Shown: positions 24,083-32,178, counted from the stretch's first letter. The stretch is 64,000 bases of DNA from Streptomyces varsoviensis (GCF_000718635.1 NZ_JOBF01000031.1:4514-68513); one strand, 5' to 3'. Numbers and translations are program-made. Notes: generated by a model not told the origin, from the sequence alone.

Positions 24083-24844
24083 GTGCTGAGAAACGACCGC
24101 CACGCGCGGATACTCGACCATGTGGCAGCGCAGGGCAGTGCCGACGTGACGCAGCTTTCCCGGCTGCTCGGCGTCTCGCCCGCTACCGTGCGGCGCGATC
24201 TGCGGCACCTGAGCGAGCAGCGGCTGCTCGACCGTACGCACGGCGGCGCGCTCCCCAGCGGACTCTCCATCGAACTGCCGCTCCAGCACCGTGCCGCCCA
24301 GCGCTCCCCGCAGAAACAGGCGATCGCCCGCGCGGCCGCCGCGCTCGTCCCCGAGGGGGCGGTGGTCGGACTCAGCGGCGGCACCACCACCACGGAAGTG
24401 GCCCGCATCCTCGCCGACCGCGGCCCGGTCACCATCGTCACCAACGCCGTCAACATCGCGGCGAACCTGGTGCTCCGCCCCACCGTCACCCTGATCGTGA
24501 TCGGCGGCACCGCCCGCAGCCAGAGCTACGAGCTGGTCGGCCCCATCGCCGAGAAGACCCTCGCCGACCACCACACCGACATCGCCTTCCTCGGCGTCGA
24601 CGGCATCAGCGCCGCCCACGGCTGCACCACGCACGACCAGTTGGAGGCCGCCACCGACCGCGCCTTCGCCGGGCACGGCAGCCGTACGGTCGTCGTCGCC
24701 GACCACTCCAAGATCGGCCGGACCACCTTCGCCAAGATCTGCCCGACGGCCGACGTGCACACCCTGATCACCGACTCCGAGGCCCCCCAGGCGGAGCTTG
24801 CGGCCATGGAGGACCTCGGGGTGCGGGTCACGGTGGTCAGCTGA
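24083..24844 (+). CDS. DeoR-family sugar regulator (AgaR/GlpR-like)
   Basis: 253 aa from the GTG at 24083. The HTH (HARILDHVAAQGSADVTQLS, then RLLGVSPATVRRDLRHLSEQ) is the DeoR type. The C-terminal sugar-phosphate-sensing domain has VVGLSGGTTTTEVARIL, IVTNAVNIA, LIVIGGTARS and DIAFLGVDGIS. DeoR proteins of this group (for example AgaR) sense phosphorylated sugars and repress their uptake and breakdown genes. It is divergent from the GH114 gene, so the 270-bp gap probably holds the shared control region. If it senses an intermediate that only the now-deleted kinase or isomerase produced, regulation would be affected. Confidence 0.88.
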   Translation: MLRNDRHARILDHVAAQGSADVTQLSRLLGVSPATVRRDLRHLSEQRLLDRTHGGALPSGLSIELPLQHRAAQRSPQKQAIARAAAALVPEGAVVGLSGGTTTTEVARILADRGPVTIVTNAVNIAANLVLRPTVTLIVIGGTARSQSYELVGPIAEKTLADHHTDIAFLGVDGISAAHGCTTHDQLEAATDRAFAGHGSRTVVVADHSKIGRTTFAKICPTADVHTLITDSEAPQAELAAMEDLGVRVTVVS

Positions 24845-24853
24845 GACGGTCCG

Positions 24854-24888
24854 GCCGTCAGCCGTCAGCCGTCAGCCGTCAGCCGTCA
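24854..24888. repeat. 7-bp tandem repeat, five copies
   Basis: GCCGTCA is repeated five times head to tail just after the DeoR stop codon, in the gap before the convergent EamA gene end. Confidence 0.85.
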
Positions 24889-24896
24889 GCCGGAGG

Positions 24897-25907
24897 TCAT
24901 TCCTCGGCCCCCGCGGACTGCCGCGGAGCGCGCCGGCCCCGGCCCCGTTCCGGCTCGGTAGCGACCGACGGGCTCGGCCGCCCGGAGCCCTCGTGGACCG
25001 CGAGGAACACCACGGCGAACAGCAGCAGTGCCGTGCCGGTGAGGACGATCGCGTTCAGCCGCTCGCCGAAGGCGAGGACGCCGATGGCCGCCGCGGCGAG
25101 CGGATCGACCAGGGCGATCACGGAGGCCGTGGTCGCCCGTACCACGCGGAGGCCGGTGAACAGCAGGATGTACGCCAGCGCCGTCGGCACCGCCCCCAGG
25201 TAGAGGATCAGCCCCAAGGTCACCGCCGGCCGGTCCATGCCGGGCACCAGCCCCTCCCACCAGGCCAGCGGCAGCAGGCAGAGCATGCCCACGGTGAAGC
25301 CGGGCACCGTCGACTCGAACACGCCGCCGGGGCCGCGCCCGGAGAAGCGCCCCAGCAGGGTCACCCCGGCGTAGCCGACGGCGGAGAACATCGCGTAGCC
25401 GATGCCCAGCAGGGGATCGGGCCCGGTCGTCCCGTCGGCCCCGCCCATCAGCAGCGCCAGGCCGGCGACGCCGCACACCACCGCGGCGATCCCGGCGGCC
25501 CCGGCGCGCTCGCCCAGCGTCAGCCGGGCGCCGACGGCCACCAGCACCGGGCCCGCGCCCAGCGTCGCCACCGTGCCCACGGCCAGCCCGGCCTGCTGCA
25601 CGGCGGCGAAGTAGGCGGTCTGGGCCATCGCCATGCCGATGCCCGTGATCAGGGCCCGCCGCGGGTTCCCCGCGTACACCGCGCGCAGCGGGGGCACCGC
25701 CTCGGGCCGCCGGGCCCGCCGGACGGTATGGGCCGCCAGGAGCAGTACGACTCCGGCGAGGAACCGCCAGAAGGTGACGGCGACGGGCCCGATCCCGCCG
25801 GCGTCGTACATCGCGGTCGCCACGGCGCCGCCGGTTCCCCAGGCGGTGGCCGCGATCGCCACATAGAGAGCGCCCCGCCACACGGGCAGGGCTGAAGAGG
25901 ACTGCAA
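24897..25907 (-). CDS. EamA/DMT-family transporter
   Basis: About 336 aa with ten hydrophobic segments in two similar halves (two EamA domains; GTVATLGAGPVLVAVGARL in the first and TASVIALVDPLAAAAIGVLA in the second). The TTG at 25905-25907 is chosen because GAGGAG (25914-25919) precedes it at good spacing; longer frames add an Arg-rich leader. Drug/metabolite transporters of this type export amino acids or other small metabolites; substrate unknown. The C-terminus is a charged tail. The gene is convergent with deoR and separated from the upstream operon by a strong hairpin. Confidence 0.85.
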   Translation of the reverse strand: MQSSSALPVWRGALYVAIAATAWGTGGAVATAMYDAGGIGPVAVTFWRFLAGVVLLLAAHTVRRARRPEAVPPLRAVYAGNPRRALITGIGMAMAQTAYFAAVQQAGLAVGTVATLGAGPVLVAVGARLTLGERAGAAGIAAVVCGVAGLALLMGGADGTTGPDPLLGIGYAMFSAVGYAGVTLLGRFSGRGPGGVFESTVPGFTVGMLCLLPLAWWEGLVPGMDRPAVTLGLILYLGAVPTALAYILLFTGLRVVRATTASVIALVDPLAAAAIGVLAFGERLNAIVLTGTALLLFAVVFLAVHEGSGRPSPSVATEPERGRGRRAPRQSAGAEE

Positions 25908-25957
25908 AGGACGTCTCCTCGGTCGATTGCCTGCACGAATGCTTCGTGGGCAACCCG

Positions 25958-25989
25958 CGCCGCCACCCCGGCGCACCGGGGTGGCGGCG
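25958..25989 (-). terminator. Terminator hairpin of the GntR-PfkB-BtpA-TenA-MFS operon
   Basis: CGCCGCCACCCCGG (25958-25971) and CCGGGGTGGCGGCG (25976-25989) are perfect 14-bp arms around a 4-nt loop. A second short stem (GCCCGCC...GGCGGGC, about 25994-26011) lies next to it. They follow the MFS stop codon (26069) in the direction of transcription and precede the EamA start. Confidence 0.82.
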
Positions 25990-26068
25990 TGACTGCCCGC
26001 CTCAGGCGGCGGGCGGCGGAGACGTCAACTTCACGTGCATGCGGGCACCTTACCGGGTGACGGGGCCG

Positions 26069-27355
26069 TCAGCCGACCTCGGCCGGGCGCGGTCCCGCCA
26101 CAGCGGACAGGGACGGGTCGCGCGGTGTGGTGCGGTTGAGGAAGACGGTGAGCAGGGCGCCGATGATGTAGCACGCACCGAAGACCCACATGGTGCCCTC
26201 CACACCGATCGGCGTCAGGCAGAGGCCGACGAGCGCCGGGCCGGCCGCCGTGCCCAGGCCCGCGCCGAGGTTCAGCCCGGCCATGGCCGCGCCCGTACGC
26301 CGCGGGGCGATCTGCGGCATCAGGGCGGACATCGGGGAGAACCCGGCCAGGCAGGCGCAGAACAGGCTGCCGACGAGCAGGGACAGCCAGAAGCTGTGGG
26401 TCGCGGTGGGGATGTAGTAGAAGGCGACCGTGGTGACGGCGCACCCGACGCAGCCCATCCAGCGCAGTACGGGCGTGACGCCGTACTTGTCGCTCCAGTA
26501 GCCGGCGAGCAGGTTGAACCCCAGGTTCACCAGGTACATGACGGAGTAGATGGTGAGCCAGTCGCCGAGCGCGAACCCGAGGGACTTCGTGAAGTAGACG
26601 GGCAGGAAGACCGGGAAGCCGAACTGCGAGACGCCGTTGATGACCCGGACCGCCCCCGCCACGGCCACCCTGGGCTCCTGCCAGAGCACGGAGACGCCCT
26701 TGACCAGGCCGCGCAGCGGATTCTCCTCCGGGCGGGCGATCGGGCGGTCCCCGCCGGGGGCGCGCACCCGCATGCCGATGGCCGCGCCGATCGCGATCAC
26801 CACCAGGGCCGCCCACAGCGTCGGCAGCGGTCCGATGAGGGCGATGGACTCCTTGGCGATCAGCGGGCTCAGCGTGGAGAAGCCCGCTATGTACGCGAAC
26901 CAGAACCAGCCCACGGCCACGCCCAGCTTCTCCGGGCTCGCCGTCCGTACGACCCACATCAGGAACCCGTACGCGAAGAGCGGGTAGCCGAATCCGCGCA
27001 GCCCGTAGCAGATGAGCAGCGCCACCACCGAGTGCTGGGTCACCCCGAACGTGACGAAGAGGACGTGGAAGACCACCCACACCGCGACGCCGACCGCCAT
27101 CAGCCGGCGCGGGCCGAAGACGTCGGAGAGGGCGGCGGCCATCCACGCGGAGACCCCGGCGGTCACGCCGTAGAGCGTGAACATCAGGGCGACCTGGTGG
27201 GAGGGGAAGCCCTGGTCGTTGAGGAACGCCGACAGATAGCCCTGTTCGACGCCGTCTCCGATCATGAAGAACGCCAGAGCCAGATACCCCGCTGCCAGAC
27301 TTCGCGGAATGCCGATCCTGTCGAGGATATTGCTGTGTTCGCTTGCGTCCGGCAT
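26069..27355 (-). CDS. MFS transporter, polyol permease type (RbtT/DalT/CsbX-like)
   Basis: 428 aa with about 12 membrane helices. The N-terminus IGIPRSLAAGYLALAFFMIG, followed by DGVEQGYLSAFLNDQG, is characteristic of the ribitol/arabitol permease group of the major facilitator superfamily. The cytoplasmic loop SDVFGPRRLMAVG after helix 2 is the MFS motif A. It is the last gene of the GntR operon, 112 bp after tenA; AAGGTGGAG precedes the ATG at 27355. A proton-coupled importer of a polyol or sugar-like molecule is the likely role and would supply the substrate for the kinase encoded in the same operon. Confidence 0.88.
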   Translation of the reverse strand: MPDASEHSNILDRIGIPRSLAAGYLALAFFMIGDGVEQGYLSAFLNDQGFPSHQVALMFTLYGVTAGVSAWMAAALSDVFGPRRLMAVGVAVWVVFHVLFVTFGVTQHSVVALLICYGLRGFGYPLFAYGFLMWVVRTASPEKLGVAVGWFWFAYIAGFSTLSPLIAKESIALIGPLPTLWAALVVIAIGAAIGMRVRAPGGDRPIARPEENPLRGLVKGVSVLWQEPRVAVAGAVRVINGVSQFGFPVFLPVYFTKSLGFALGDWLTIYSVMYLVNLGFNLLAGYWSDKYGVTPVLRWMGCVGCAVTTVAFYYIPTATHSFWLSLLVGSLFCACLAGFSPMSALMPQIAPRRTGAAMAGLNLGAGLGTAAGPALVGLCLTPIGVEGTMWVFGACYIIGALLTVFLNRTTPRDPSLSAVAGPRPAEVG

Positions 27356-27467
27356 CGCTCCACCTTCCGTGTTTCTACGAGCGATCAGTAGCGGTGGCTG
27401 TCATCAGTCGGGTCGGGCAGTCGGTCAGTGGGCCGGTCGGGCCGGGGCGAATCGGACGAGGCGGCGG

Positions 27468-28139
27468 CTACTCGACATAGGCGGCGTCGTGGAAGCGGAT
27501 CTCCGCGGCGAGCACCTTCCCGAAGACCGTGACCAGGTCCGCCGCGGTCTCGGGCAGGATCTCCAGCGCGTCGATCTCGGCTTCCAGGAACCGCACCTGC
27601 GTGGTGAAGGGCTCCTCGGTGTGCAGCCGCACCCAGTCCGCGATCTCGGCCCGCGCGGAGGGCGAGCGGACGGCCTCGCCGCACCAGGTCTCGTACAGCG
27701 ACTCCGCCGCGTACATGCACGTCACGATGGCCGGGTAGCCGTACGCGTCGGCCGCGTCCAGGACCTCCTCGGTCAGCACGGACGCCTGCTCCTGGGCGCG
27801 CGGGCCGACCTCCGGCACACCGGTGGTCTCCAGCGCCCGGCTGAAGTAGTCGTACTGGTCCGTGACCAGGGCGTGGAGCGTACGGGCGTGTCCGGTCAGC
27901 GCCGCCGCGCCGGGCGCCTCGCGGACGGCCGCGCCCGCCAGCCGGGCCGCGGTGTCCACGAACTCCCGCTCGAAGAGCAGGTAGCGGGCGAAGACGGTGT
28001 CGCCGATGGTGTCGTCGGCGACCTCGCGGACGAACCGCATGGTGCGCGCCTGGTCCCATACGTCCGCGTTGCGCTCCTTGAGGGCCGCGCTGAGGGGGCC
28101 GGGCGGCGCCGACCGGGCATGTGTGTGCCGCGCTTGCAT
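27468..28139 (-). CDS. TenA-family protein (thiaminase-II/aminohydrolase fold)
   Basis: 223 aa from the ATG at 28139 with GGAGG nine bases upstream. All-helical TenA-like protein: FVREVADDTIGDTVFARYLL (N-terminal helices), YDYFSRALETTG, and YGYPAIVTCMYAAESLYETW with a Cys at the position where TenA enzymes have the catalytic Cys; a C-terminal Glu-rich helix (RFLEAEIDALEILPETA) follows. TenA proteins hydrolyse the aminopyrimidine of degraded thiamine, but relatives act on other amino compounds. No other thiamine gene and no TPP riboswitch is nearby. Its place between a permease and BtpA/PfkB genes suggests a role in the operon's own pathway. Confidence 0.82.
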   Translation of the reverse strand: MQARHTHARSAPPGPLSAALKERNADVWDQARTMRFVREVADDTIGDTVFARYLLFEREFVDTAARLAGAAVREAPGAAALTGHARTLHALVTDQYDYFSRALETTGVPEVGPRAQEQASVLTEEVLDAADAYGYPAIVTCMYAAESLYETWCGEAVRSPSARAEIADWVRLHTEEPFTTQVRFLEAEIDALEILPETAADLVTVFGKVLAAEIRFHDAAYVE

Positions 28140-28483
28140 AAGGGGGTACCTCCGCTGTCGCTGCCGGACGTCGCCGGTGGGTGGGGAGTGGGGAGAGGGG
28201 CCTGGCGGCCGGGCCGGGAGGCGGCCCGGCCGCGTCGGCGCGGTTCCGCGGCCGGTGCTGACACGGCCGGAGGGGAATCGTCGGCGCCGAGGAGAGCCCG
28301 TCGTTCTGTTGGGGCCGGCAGTCGCGGGGCGGCCGTCGGCGGTGGCTGGTGGGCCGGTCCCGTGGCGGGGTTCGTCCCGGTGTCGGGGGCCGTGCGCCGG
28401 GGGCCCGGGGGTGGTTCCCGCACCGGGGGCCCGGCGGGCGGTGCGGCCCACCAGCGGTTTTCAACGGTCGAGCACGTCGCTGG
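28140..28483. other. G-rich 344-bp gap inside the operon
   Basis: Between the tenA start and the btpA-like stop codon, both on the minus strand. The plus strand is strongly G-rich with runs such as GGGTGGGGAGTGGGGAGAGG (28179-28198). No gene with a proper start or recognisable domain is seen; open frames are Pro/Arg-rich. It breaks the otherwise overlapping gene order, so tenA-MFS may have an additional promoter or an attenuating RNA structure here. Confidence 0.45.
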
Positions 28484-29368
28484 TCAGGGCAGTTGGTAGC
28501 CCGCGCGCTCGGCGTGCCGGGTGAACGCCCGGACCTTCGCCTGGTCGACCCGGCCCCACCAGCGGCCGTTCTCCTTGAGCGAGGAGGCCACGATGGCGCC
28601 GTGGCACAGGGAGAGCAGCCGTTCGGCGTTGTTCTCGGTCATGCCCGAGCCGATGATCACCGGCAGCCGCGTGGCGTCCATGATGCCCCGGACCTCGCTC
28701 TCCGCGGCCTCGTCGCCGGTGCGGCCACCGGTCGCGATGAGCACGTCCGCGTCGAAGAACTCGTTGTCCTCCGTCTGCTCGGCCAGGCTCCGGTCGGCGA
28801 TGATGGAGTGCGAACCGTGCTTGACGTGCACGTCCGCGAAGACCTTGAGCTGCTCGGCGCGGAGCGTCGCCCGGTACCGGGTGGCGGAGGGGGCCAGCCC
28901 CTCGATGAAGCCCTCGTTGGCCACGTACGCGTTCGCCCACTGGTTGACGCGGACGAAGGACGACTGGGCGGCCTGGGCGGTGGCTATCGAGCAGTGCGCG
29001 CCGTTCGCCAGGACGTTCACGCCGACCGGCAGGCCCGCCTTCTCGCGGACGTGGTCGCTGATCACGGCCAGGTTCGCCGCGGTCTCGAAGCCCTGGTCCT
29101 CGGGCTTGGGGAAGGGCAGGTCCCAGGCGTTCTCCACGATCAGGCCGTGGACCCCGCCCCGCTGGTACGCCGTGGCCTCCTCCACGGCGAACTTCACGAT
29201 GTCCGCGATGGACTCGCCGCGGTAGTGCGGGCTGCCGGGGAGCGGCGGGCAGTGCACGACGCCGATGACGACGCGCTCGGTGCCGAAGATCGAGGTCAGC
29301 GCCGACTCCTTGGGCGGGAAGACGCCGACGGTTCGCTCGCCTGCGGTGTGGTCGACGGGGTTGTTCAT
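28484..29368 (-). CDS. BtpA/SgcQ-family TIM-barrel protein
   Basis: 294 aa. VVIGVVHCPPLPGSPHYRG near residue 35 is the BtpA signature. It is followed by HGLIVENAWDLPF, LPVGVNVLANGAH, NQWANAYVANEGFIEG and FADVHVKHGSHSI, as in BtpA (photosystem I biogenesis in cyanobacteria) and SgcQ of the enterobacterial sgc carbohydrate locus. Outside phototrophs the activity of this family is not established; it is thought to be an enzyme of nucleoside or sugar metabolism. The ATG at 29368 overlaps the preceding stop (ATGA), so it is translationally coupled. The kinase and permease context argues for a phosphorylated sugar-like substrate. Confidence 0.85.
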   Translation of the reverse strand: MNNPVDHTAGERTVGVFPPKESALTSIFGTERVVIGVVHCPPLPGSPHYRGESIADIVKFAVEEATAYQRGGVHGLIVENAWDLPFPKPEDQGFETAANLAVISDHVREKAGLPVGVNVLANGAHCSIATAQAAQSSFVRVNQWANAYVANEGFIEGLAPSATRYRATLRAEQLKVFADVHVKHGSHSIIADRSLAEQTEDNEFFDADVLIATGGRTGDEAAESEVRGIMDATRLPVIIGSGMTENNAERLLSLCHGAIVASSLKENGRWWGRVDQAKVRAFTRHAERAGYQLP

Positions 29369-29727
29369 GATGTCCTTTCAATTGCCTCAGGCGCTGCCGG
29401 GCCGGCCGGGTCGGCCGTCCCCACCTGATTGGAGAACTCGAAGCAGTCGGTGTATCCGGCGGTCACCAGCCGGGACCAGTGGTCGAAGGCCAGCTCGGCG
29501 GTGGGAAAGAACCAGATCTCCACCTCGGAGTAGTCGCTCTGCCCCCGGACGTGGAAGACACCGGCCCGTTTCCCGCCCAGCCGCTCGGAGGCGTCGCGCT
29601 CCGCGCGGAACGCCTCCTCGTGCCGGGCCCGGGCGGCGGGTTCGAGCTCGAACCACGCGGTACGGGGGAGGGAGTAGTGCAGCCAGACCGTGCCGGGGTC
29701 TTCACTCACGTCGCTCACATCACTCAT
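29365..29727 (-). CDS. Small uncharacterised protein (possible darcynin/dimeric alpha-beta-barrel-like)
   Basis: 120 aa, flanked by overlapping genes. Core: TVWLHYSLPRTAWFELEPAA, then a helix (RARHEEAFRAERDASERLGG), VFHVRGQSDYSEVEIWFF and AFDHWSRLVTAGYTDCFEFS. The beta-alpha-beta-beta-alpha pattern with aromatic strands suggests a ferredoxin-like or dimeric alpha/beta-barrel fold. By eye it resembles the C-terminal half of the 244-aa protein encoded just upstream, suggesting an old duplication. I do not recognise a function; the darcynin name is a guess from the pattern. Its fixed place between the kinase-linked gene and btpA suggests it is needed by the pathway. Confidence 0.72.
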   Translation of the reverse strand: MSDVSDVSEDPGTVWLHYSLPRTAWFELEPAARARHEEAFRAERDASERLGGKRAGVFHVRGQSDYSEVEIWFFPTAELAFDHWSRLVTAGYTDCFEFSNQVGTADPAGPAAPEAIERTS

Positions 29728-29728
29728 G

Positions 29729-30463
29729 TCATTTCCTTCGCAAGGCGTCATCGAGCCGCGTGCGACGGCCGAGATAGTGGCGGGACGTCGTGAACTTGAA
29801 GTCCGCGACCCGCGTGTGCTCCCGCATCGCCGCCTGCACCATGGCCACGCCCGGCACCCGCCACACCCCGACGTGGTCCCACTCGCTCGCGCCGTCGAGC
29901 CGGTGCCGGCCGGCGATGGCGGCCCCGGCCCGTACGTCCGCGGCGAACGCGACATCGCACTCCAGGTCGTAGGCGCGGCGCTGCTCCGCGGAGGCGGCGT
30001 GCCAGGCGGCGTTCCACTTCCAGAGCGCGAAGAACGCCCAGTCGTCCTCGGGCCGGGACGCGGCGCCGACCACTGGCAGGAACTCGCGCGGCCCGATGAG
30101 CCATTGGGTGCGCAGCGCACGCGCCCAGCCCGCCGCTTCGAGGGCGGTCACGCCGCGCAGGGCGGCGGATGGGGTGGGGGCCTCGAACAGGCCGACGAAG
30201 TCGACGTCATGGGAGAACCCGGTGGCGTACACCGTGGGGGAGTCGGGGTGTTCGTCCGCCTCGGCTCCGTCGCCCGCGAGGACGCGGTCCACGGAGAGCC
30301 GCCAGCCCTCCGCCTTGAGCGCGTCGAGCCGCGCCATGACCGGCCGCACCGCGCGGTCGGGGTTCTCGGGAGACGGGGCCCGCCGACGGGCCAGGAACAG
30401 GACGGCGCACCGCTGTCCCGGCGCCGCCTCGAAGACGTCCGTCTCCTCACTCAGCAGCGTCAT
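29729..30463 (-). CDS. Uncharacterised two-domain protein linked to PfkB and BtpA
   Basis: 244 aa from the ATG at 30463, which overlaps the kinase stop (ATGA); GGGAGG lies five bases upstream. The first half (AVLFLARRR...VMARLDALKAEGWRL... VYATGFSHDVDFVGLFEAPT) and the second half (DDWAFFALWKWNAAWHAASA, then EQRRAYDLECDVAFA ... EWDHVGVWRVP ... DFKFTTSRHYLG) look like two copies of one alpha+beta domain. The second half matches the pattern of the following 120-aa protein (aromatic strand, AW, helix, DxS/xW strand). No catalytic motif is known to me. His and Trp residues are notably frequent in the second domain, which could mean a bound ligand or heme; that is speculation. Confidence 0.72.
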   Translation of the reverse strand: MTLLSEETDVFEAAPGQRCAVLFLARRRAPSPENPDRAVRPVMARLDALKAEGWRLSVDRVLAGDGAEADEHPDSPTVYATGFSHDVDFVGLFEAPTPSAALRGVTALEAAGWARALRTQWLIGPREFLPVVGAASRPEDDWAFFALWKWNAAWHAASAEQRRAYDLECDVAFAADVRAGAAIAGRHRLDGASEWDHVGVWRVPGVAMVQAAMREHTRVADFKFTTSRHYLGRRTRLDDALRRK

Positions 30464-31398
30464 GCGTACCTCCCTGTCAGCTCTGCCAGCTCGCCCCGCG
30501 TGGCGTACGACTGGTGGCCGCCGAAACCGGAGCAACTGTGGGAGGCCGCCGCCACCGCGTAGCGGAGCGCGTCGAGCGGGTCGCCGGAGTCGAGCATCAT
30601 GCCGACGAACGACCCGGCCAGGCAGTCGCCCGCGCCCGTCGTGTCGACCACGGGGGCCGCGCCGGCGGCGACGGGCACGGTGACCTCGGCGGCGCCCGGC
30701 ACGCACCAGCGGGCGCCGTGCGAGCCGTCGGTGAACACCACCGAGCGGGCGCCGAGGCCGAACAGCGTGGTGATCGCGTCGGGCCCGATGGCGCGGGCGG
30801 CGTGCGTGTTGCAGAACACCGCGGCCGCGCCGTCGATATGGTCCGCGAGCGCCCCGATGCCGTCGGGGAACGTCGCCGGTTCCAGGTCGATCGACCACGG
30901 CACGCCGCGCTCGGCGCAGCGGGCGATGACGGCCCACGCGGCGACGGGGTCGTAGACCGCGGTGTGCAGCCAGCCCGCGTCGTCGAGGGTGAGCCGCCGG
31001 CAGACGGCCTCGGAGGGGTACATGCGGACGCCGGGCACGAGGATGAGGTGCTTCTCGCCGTCCTCGGCGATGGTGATGACGGCCCGGCTGGAGGGGCCCT
31101 CGGACACCTCGGGCCGGAAGTCCACGCCGAGGCCGCGGGCCTGCTCCGCGCACTGCCGGCCGGCCGCGTCCGTGCCGACGGAGCTGACCAGGGCCGTCGG
31201 CGTACCGGTGAGGGAGCAGGCGACGGCCGCGTTGGTCACCACGCCGCCGACCGCGTCGGTGAGGTAGTCGCTGACCACCTTCTCGTCGGCGGCGGGCAGG
31301 GAGCCCACGCGGAGGGTGGTGTCGAACACGGTGTCCCCGACGAAGACCGCGGTCTTCCCCGTGGGCCCTGCCGTGTCCGTGGTGGGGGCTGTGTTCAT
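30460..31398 (-). CDS. PfkB-family carbohydrate/nucleoside kinase
   Basis: 312 aa. VFVGDTVFDTTLRVGSLPAA at the N-terminus, VGGVVTNAAVACSLTG (PfkB signature 1: Gly-rich substrate loop), VSSVGTDAAGRQ, and VVDTTGAGDCLAGSFVG (signature 2, with the catalytic Asp in GAGD) are complete. It should phosphorylate a sugar, polyol or nucleoside-like hydroxyl with ATP. The start at 31398 overlaps the GntR stop, and its stop overlaps the next start. The sugar cannot be inferred from sequence; the polyol-type permease of the same operon is the best hint. Confidence 0.9.
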   Translation of the reverse strand: MNTAPTTDTAGPTGKTAVFVGDTVFDTTLRVGSLPAADEKVVSDYLTDAVGGVVTNAAVACSLTGTPTALVSSVGTDAAGRQCAEQARGLGVDFRPEVSEGPSSRAVITIAEDGEKHLILVPGVRMYPSEAVCRRLTLDDAGWLHTAVYDPVAAWAVIARCAERGVPWSIDLEPATFPDGIGALADHIDGAAAVFCNTHAARAIGPDAITTLFGLGARSVVFTDGSHGARWCVPGAAEVTVPVAAGAAPVVDTTGAGDCLAGSFVGMMLDSGDPLDALRYAVAAASHSCSGFGGHQSYATRGELAELTGRYA

Positions 31399-32147
31399 GG
31401 GCGAGTGAGCTCGATTCGGAAGCGGTATCTGTCGGCCCGGTACGTGATGACCACGTACTCCAGGGGGACGGCGGTCGCCGAGAGCGAGCGGCGGCGCGCG
31501 ATCAGGATCGGAGCGCCCTTGGCGACGGCCAGCCGCTGCGCCAGTTGCGCGTCGGCGACGCCGCCCTCGATGTACTCCTCGCCCGAGCTGATGCGCGTAC
31601 CGGTGGTGCGCTCGATCCACTGGTAGAGCGAGGAGTCGCGCAGCGCCGCCTCGGGCGGCGGCGTCGCGGGGTCCACGACCAGGGGCGAGAGCCACGAGAC
31701 GCTGGAGGCGATGGGCTCGTCGTCGGCGAGCAGCACCCGGTCCACGCAGACCGCGTCGTCACCCTCGGTCAGCCCCAGCTCCTTGGCGACCTGCGCGGGA
31801 GCGGGCAGCACGGAGACGGCGACCAGGCGGTAGCCCGGCGCCAGGCCGCGGGCCCGCATGTCGTCCGAGAACGAGGCCAGCAGGTTCAGCGGCTGTTCGA
31901 CCTTGGGCGGGAGCACGATGGTGCCCTTGCCGGACCGCCGGCTCACCAGTTGGTCGCCCTCCAGCTCGTTCAGAGCGCTGCGGGCGGTGGTGCGGCTGAT
32001 GCCGAAGCGCCGCGTGAGCAGCGTTTCGGACGGCAGCGCGTCACCGGCGGTGAACTCTCCATCGGCGATGGCCGATCGGAGCAGCTCGGCGATCTGATGC
32101 CACTTCGGTACGGGGCCATCCACCAGGTCTTCGTCATCCCAAGCCAT
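31395..32147 (-). CDS. GntR-family regulator, HutC/UTRA type
   Basis: 250 aa. The N-terminal winged helix (KWHQIAELLRSAIADGEFTA, then SETLLTRRFGISRTTARSAL) is followed from residue about 85 by a UTRA effector domain (VAKELGLTEGDDAVCVDRVL, ASSVSWLSPLVVD, SSLYQWIERTTG, EEYIEGG, RRSLSATAVPLEYVV). UTRA regulators sense sugar phosphates, amino sugars or histidine-like metabolites and mostly repress. It heads the seven-gene operon, and a palindrome lies 12 bp upstream of its start, so it most likely represses the whole operon, including itself, until the pathway substrate or its phosphate appears. Confidence 0.92.
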   Translation of the reverse strand: MAWDDEDLVDGPVPKWHQIAELLRSAIADGEFTAGDALPSETLLTRRFGISRTTARSALNELEGDQLVSRRSGKGTIVLPPKVEQPLNLLASFSDDMRARGLAPGYRLVAVSVLPAPAQVAKELGLTEGDDAVCVDRVLLADDEPIASSVSWLSPLVVDPATPPPEAALRDSSLYQWIERTTGTRISSGEEYIEGGVADAQLAQRLAVAKGAPILIARRRSLSATAVPLEYVVITYRADRYRFRIELTRP

Positions 32148-32158
32148 GCCGAAAGTAT

Positions 32159-32178
32159 CCGAACGTCATGACGTTTGG
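32159..32178 (-). promoter_or_regulatory. GntR operator palindrome upstream of the operon
   Basis: CCGAACGTCATGACGTTTGG is palindromic except for one pair; the inner 14 bp AACGTCATGACGTT (32162-32175) are perfectly symmetric. It ends 12 bp from the GntR start codon, overlapping the expected transcription start. GntR/HutC proteins bind dyads of this size. The same site also faces the 230-bp leader of the divergent kinase gene at 32408. Confidence 0.75.

Noticed and set aside
28140..28451. N-terminal extension of TenA
   Set aside because: Pro/Arg/Gly-rich with no homology; the ATG at 28139 has GGAGG and starts the TenA fold.
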